Shown here in pieces: positions 62,582 to 64,000 of a stretch of DNA of 64,000 nt. The notes under the pieces are model-generated. The model did no database searches. It worked only from the letters and a program-made list of their open reading frames with translations, and was not told where the DNA came from. The position numbers and the translations under genes were made by a program. Numbering within the stretch: position 1 is the first letter of the stretch; every line of letters starts with the position of its first letter. Origin of the DNA: JBJMQS01 sp045802605 (lineage in GTDB: Bacteria; Planctomycetota; Planctomycetia; Gemmatales; Gemmataceae); contig JBJMQS010000070.1 of NCBI GenBank assembly GCA_045802605.1, positions 1-64,000 of the forward strand. Reading direction: 5' to 3'.

Positions 62582-63751
62582 ATGCAAATTGCATTGTGCC
62601 ATGAAAATGTCTTGCCTAGCCGCGGCGGCGCCGAGATGTACGTCGCTGATTTGGCGCGCTGTCTTGTCGTCGCCGGGCATGAAGTACACCTGTACGCCGC
62701 TCGGTGGGATGCTGCCGCATTGCCGCAGGCGATTCACTTTCATGCCTTGCCGGTTTCGACTGGCCCACGATTTCTTCGGCCCTGGCGATTCAGTGCGGCC
62801 TTGCGCCAGGCGTTGAAAAGCGATCGGCCAGAAGTTTCTGTCGGCTTCGACAAAGTGCTGGGCACCGACGTTTACTACCCGCTGGGCGGCCTCCACGTGG
62901 CCTGTGCGGAATTTAACCTGTTCAAACATCGTGCCGGGCTGCTGCGTTTACTTGCGCGCACGATTCAAAAGCTGGACCCCGCGCAACAATCGTTTGCTCG
63001 CTTCGAGCGACGGCAAATGCTCGGCCGCGATCGGCCAATGTTGGTTGTGAATTCCGATTTCGTCCGGCGACATGCGCGAAAATACTATGGCCTCGACCCC
63101 GCACAGATACGCGTCTTGCACAATGCCATCGATCCCGCGCGGTTTGTCGAAACCGACCGGCCGCGGCTGCGCGATGAGGCTCGTCGAGAGTGGGGCCTGC
63201 GCGATGACGCTGTCGTGGCCGCGATCGTGGCGATGAATTACCGCCTCAAAGGGCTTGAGCCGCTCTTGCGGGCATTACCCCATAGCCCAGCAACATTGAC
63301 TCTACTGGTAGCCGGCAACCGCAATACCAAGATTTACGAACGGCTGGCGGAGCAACTCAAGGTTCGCGACCGCGTTCGCCTCATCGGCCATTGTGGCGAT
63401 GTGCGGCGCGTGTACTTTGCTTCCGATCTTCTCGTGCATCCGACCTTCTATGATCCCTGTTCCCTCGTCGTCTTGGAGGCGCTCGCTTGTGGGTTGCCCG
63501 TAATTACGACGGCTCACAATGGGGCGGCCGAGTTGATGCACCCACCGTCCGAAGGCTTCGTAATCGATGATCCGCACGATTCGAACCAACTGGCCGGCCG
63601 ACTCAGCGATTTGACGGATGCATCTGCACGATCGATCTGCGGGAAAGCTGCTAGACAAGCGGCTGCTGGTTGGACTTTTGCTCACCACGTTCGCGCTTTT
63701 GAAGCAATTTTGTCTGACGCCACTCGTCAACGCAGGCGCGCGGCGGGATAA
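62582..63751 (+). CDS. GT4-family glycosyltransferase, WaaG-like
   Basis: A GT-B glycosyltransferase of 389 residues. The N-terminal domain opens IALCHENVLPSRGGAEMYVADLARCL with the RGGAE acceptor-side motif; the C-terminal domain has HNAIDPARF, MNYRLKGLEPLLRAL and the donor-binding TFYDPCSLVVLEALACGLPVITT segment. It resembles LPS core glucosyltransferases such as WaaG, and its place after waaP agrees. The gene starts 9 bp after waaP and ends 33 bp before the plsY start proposed here. Sugar specificity is not decided. Confidence 0.88.
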   Translation: MQIALCHENVLPSRGGAEMYVADLARCLVVAGHEVHLYAARWDAAALPQAIHFHALPVSTGPRFLRPWRFSAALRQALKSDRPEVSVGFDKVLGTDVYYPLGGLHVACAEFNLFKHRAGLLRLLARTIQKLDPAQQSFARFERRQMLGRDRPMLVVNSDFVRRHARKYYGLDPAQIRVLHNAIDPARFVETDRPRLRDEARREWGLRDDAVVAAIVAMNYRLKGLEPLLRALPHSPATLTLLVAGNRNTKIYERLAEQLKVRDRVRLIGHCGDVRRVYFASDLLVHPTFYDPCSLVVLEALACGLPVITTAHNGAAELMHPPSEGFVIDDPHDSNQLAGRLSDLTDASARSICGKAARQAAAGWTFAHHVRAFEAILSDATRQRRRAAG

Positions 63752-63784
63752 CAACTACGTCGCAAACTGCTCGGAGCCGGCGTC

Positions 63785-64000
63785 ATTACAGAATCAATTG
63801 CGATCCTGGCTTGTTATATGATCGGAGCGATTCCATTCGGGGTCATCGTCGCGCATCTTCGCGGCGTCAACATCCTCCAGGCGGGCAGCGGTAATATCGG
63901 TGCGACCAATGTCGGAAGAGTCGTCGGAAAACCGTTCGGCATACTCGTGTTGCTGCTGGATTTCGCAAAAGGTGCCGGGCCCATGTGGTTTGTCGCACGT
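63785..64000 (+). CDS. plsY: Acyl-phosphate glycerol-3-phosphate acyltransferase PlsY, 5' part
   Basis: The window cuts this gene. Translation from 63785 gives an N-terminal membrane helix (SIAILACYMIGAIPFGVIVA) followed by the PlsY signature GSGNIGATNVGRVVGK, which is motif 1 of the glycerol-3-phosphate acyltransferases that make lysophosphatidic acid from acyl-phosphate. No ATG, GTG or TTG lies where the family starts. ATT 63785 has GGAG 8 nt upstream at 63773-63776. CTG 63767 is another option, and ATG 63818 would delete most of the first helix. Confidence 0.88.
   Translation, partial: MTESIAILACYMIGAIPFGVIVAHLRGVNILQAGSGNIGATNVGRVVGKPFGILVLLLDFAKGAGPMWFVAR

Overview
The window reads as a chromosomal segment of a planctomycete, most likely a member or relative of the Gemmataceae. 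The grounds are: two large secreted proteins that begin with the planctomycete export/anchor-type motif (LEERQVPA and LESRETPA); a Hanks-type Ser/Thr kinase with a planctomycete-style N-terminal helper region and C-terminal membrane anchor; a stand-alone formylmethanofuran-dehydrogenase/FhcA-type subunit; OmcB-like DUF11 and Pmp-like repeat proteins typical of the PVC superphylum; and an LPS heptose pathway in a GC-rich genome. This placement is an inference from gene content, not from a marker-gene comparison. No rRNA, tRNA, CRISPR array, prophage or intact insertion sequence was seen.

Layout. 1-553 is a non-coding leader before a large two-domain glycosyltransferase (554-3775, +). A tight leftward housekeeping operon follows (9346 to 3756): polA, a DUF433 gene, coaE, rho, ribH, most joined by overlapping start/stop codons. 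Next on the minus strand are a hydroxynitrile-lyase-type cupin and a methyltransferase, then a 26-bp perfect inverted repeat. 11314-14467 (+) is a three-gene overlapping unit: FhcA/FmdA, a CotH-like secreted protein, and a degenerate receiver domain. A DUF11 (OmcB-like) secreted protein and a RimI-type acetyltransferase precede the dominant feature, a 15.6-kb gene (17302-32892) for a 5196-residue beta-helix repeat protein ending in a dockerin-like motif. It has a long structured leader and a strong terminator. It is followed by a secreted RTX/CAP/FG-GAP mosaic protein (33291-35189).

35194-41987 (-) is a compact seven-gene operon centred on a MoxR ATPase and a DUF58 protein with DUF4350, DUF4129-like, HEAT and membrane partners. 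Then come an unrecognised 66-codon gene with its own strong ribosome-binding site and intrinsic terminator, a DUF1328 protein, and a signalling block: an NtrC-type regulator diverging from a membrane histidine kinase, a single-domain receiver and a receiver-kinase. These lead into GlsB/YeaQ, a TPR membrane protein and an ECF-like sigma factor. 51381-51629 is a 249-bp near-palindromic repeat element with one covarying base pair.

51687-57515 holds a Ser/Thr kinase diverging from a lipoprotein ligand-binding protein, then pstS and a fused pstC-pstA permease (no pstB in view) and a small membrane protein. The last 6.4 kb is an envelope cluster: hldE makes ADP-heptose, WaaF transfers heptose, two WaaP-like kinases (one a tandem fusion) and a GT4 glycosyltransferase would decorate the core, and the window ends inside plsY, which starts phosphatidic acid synthesis.
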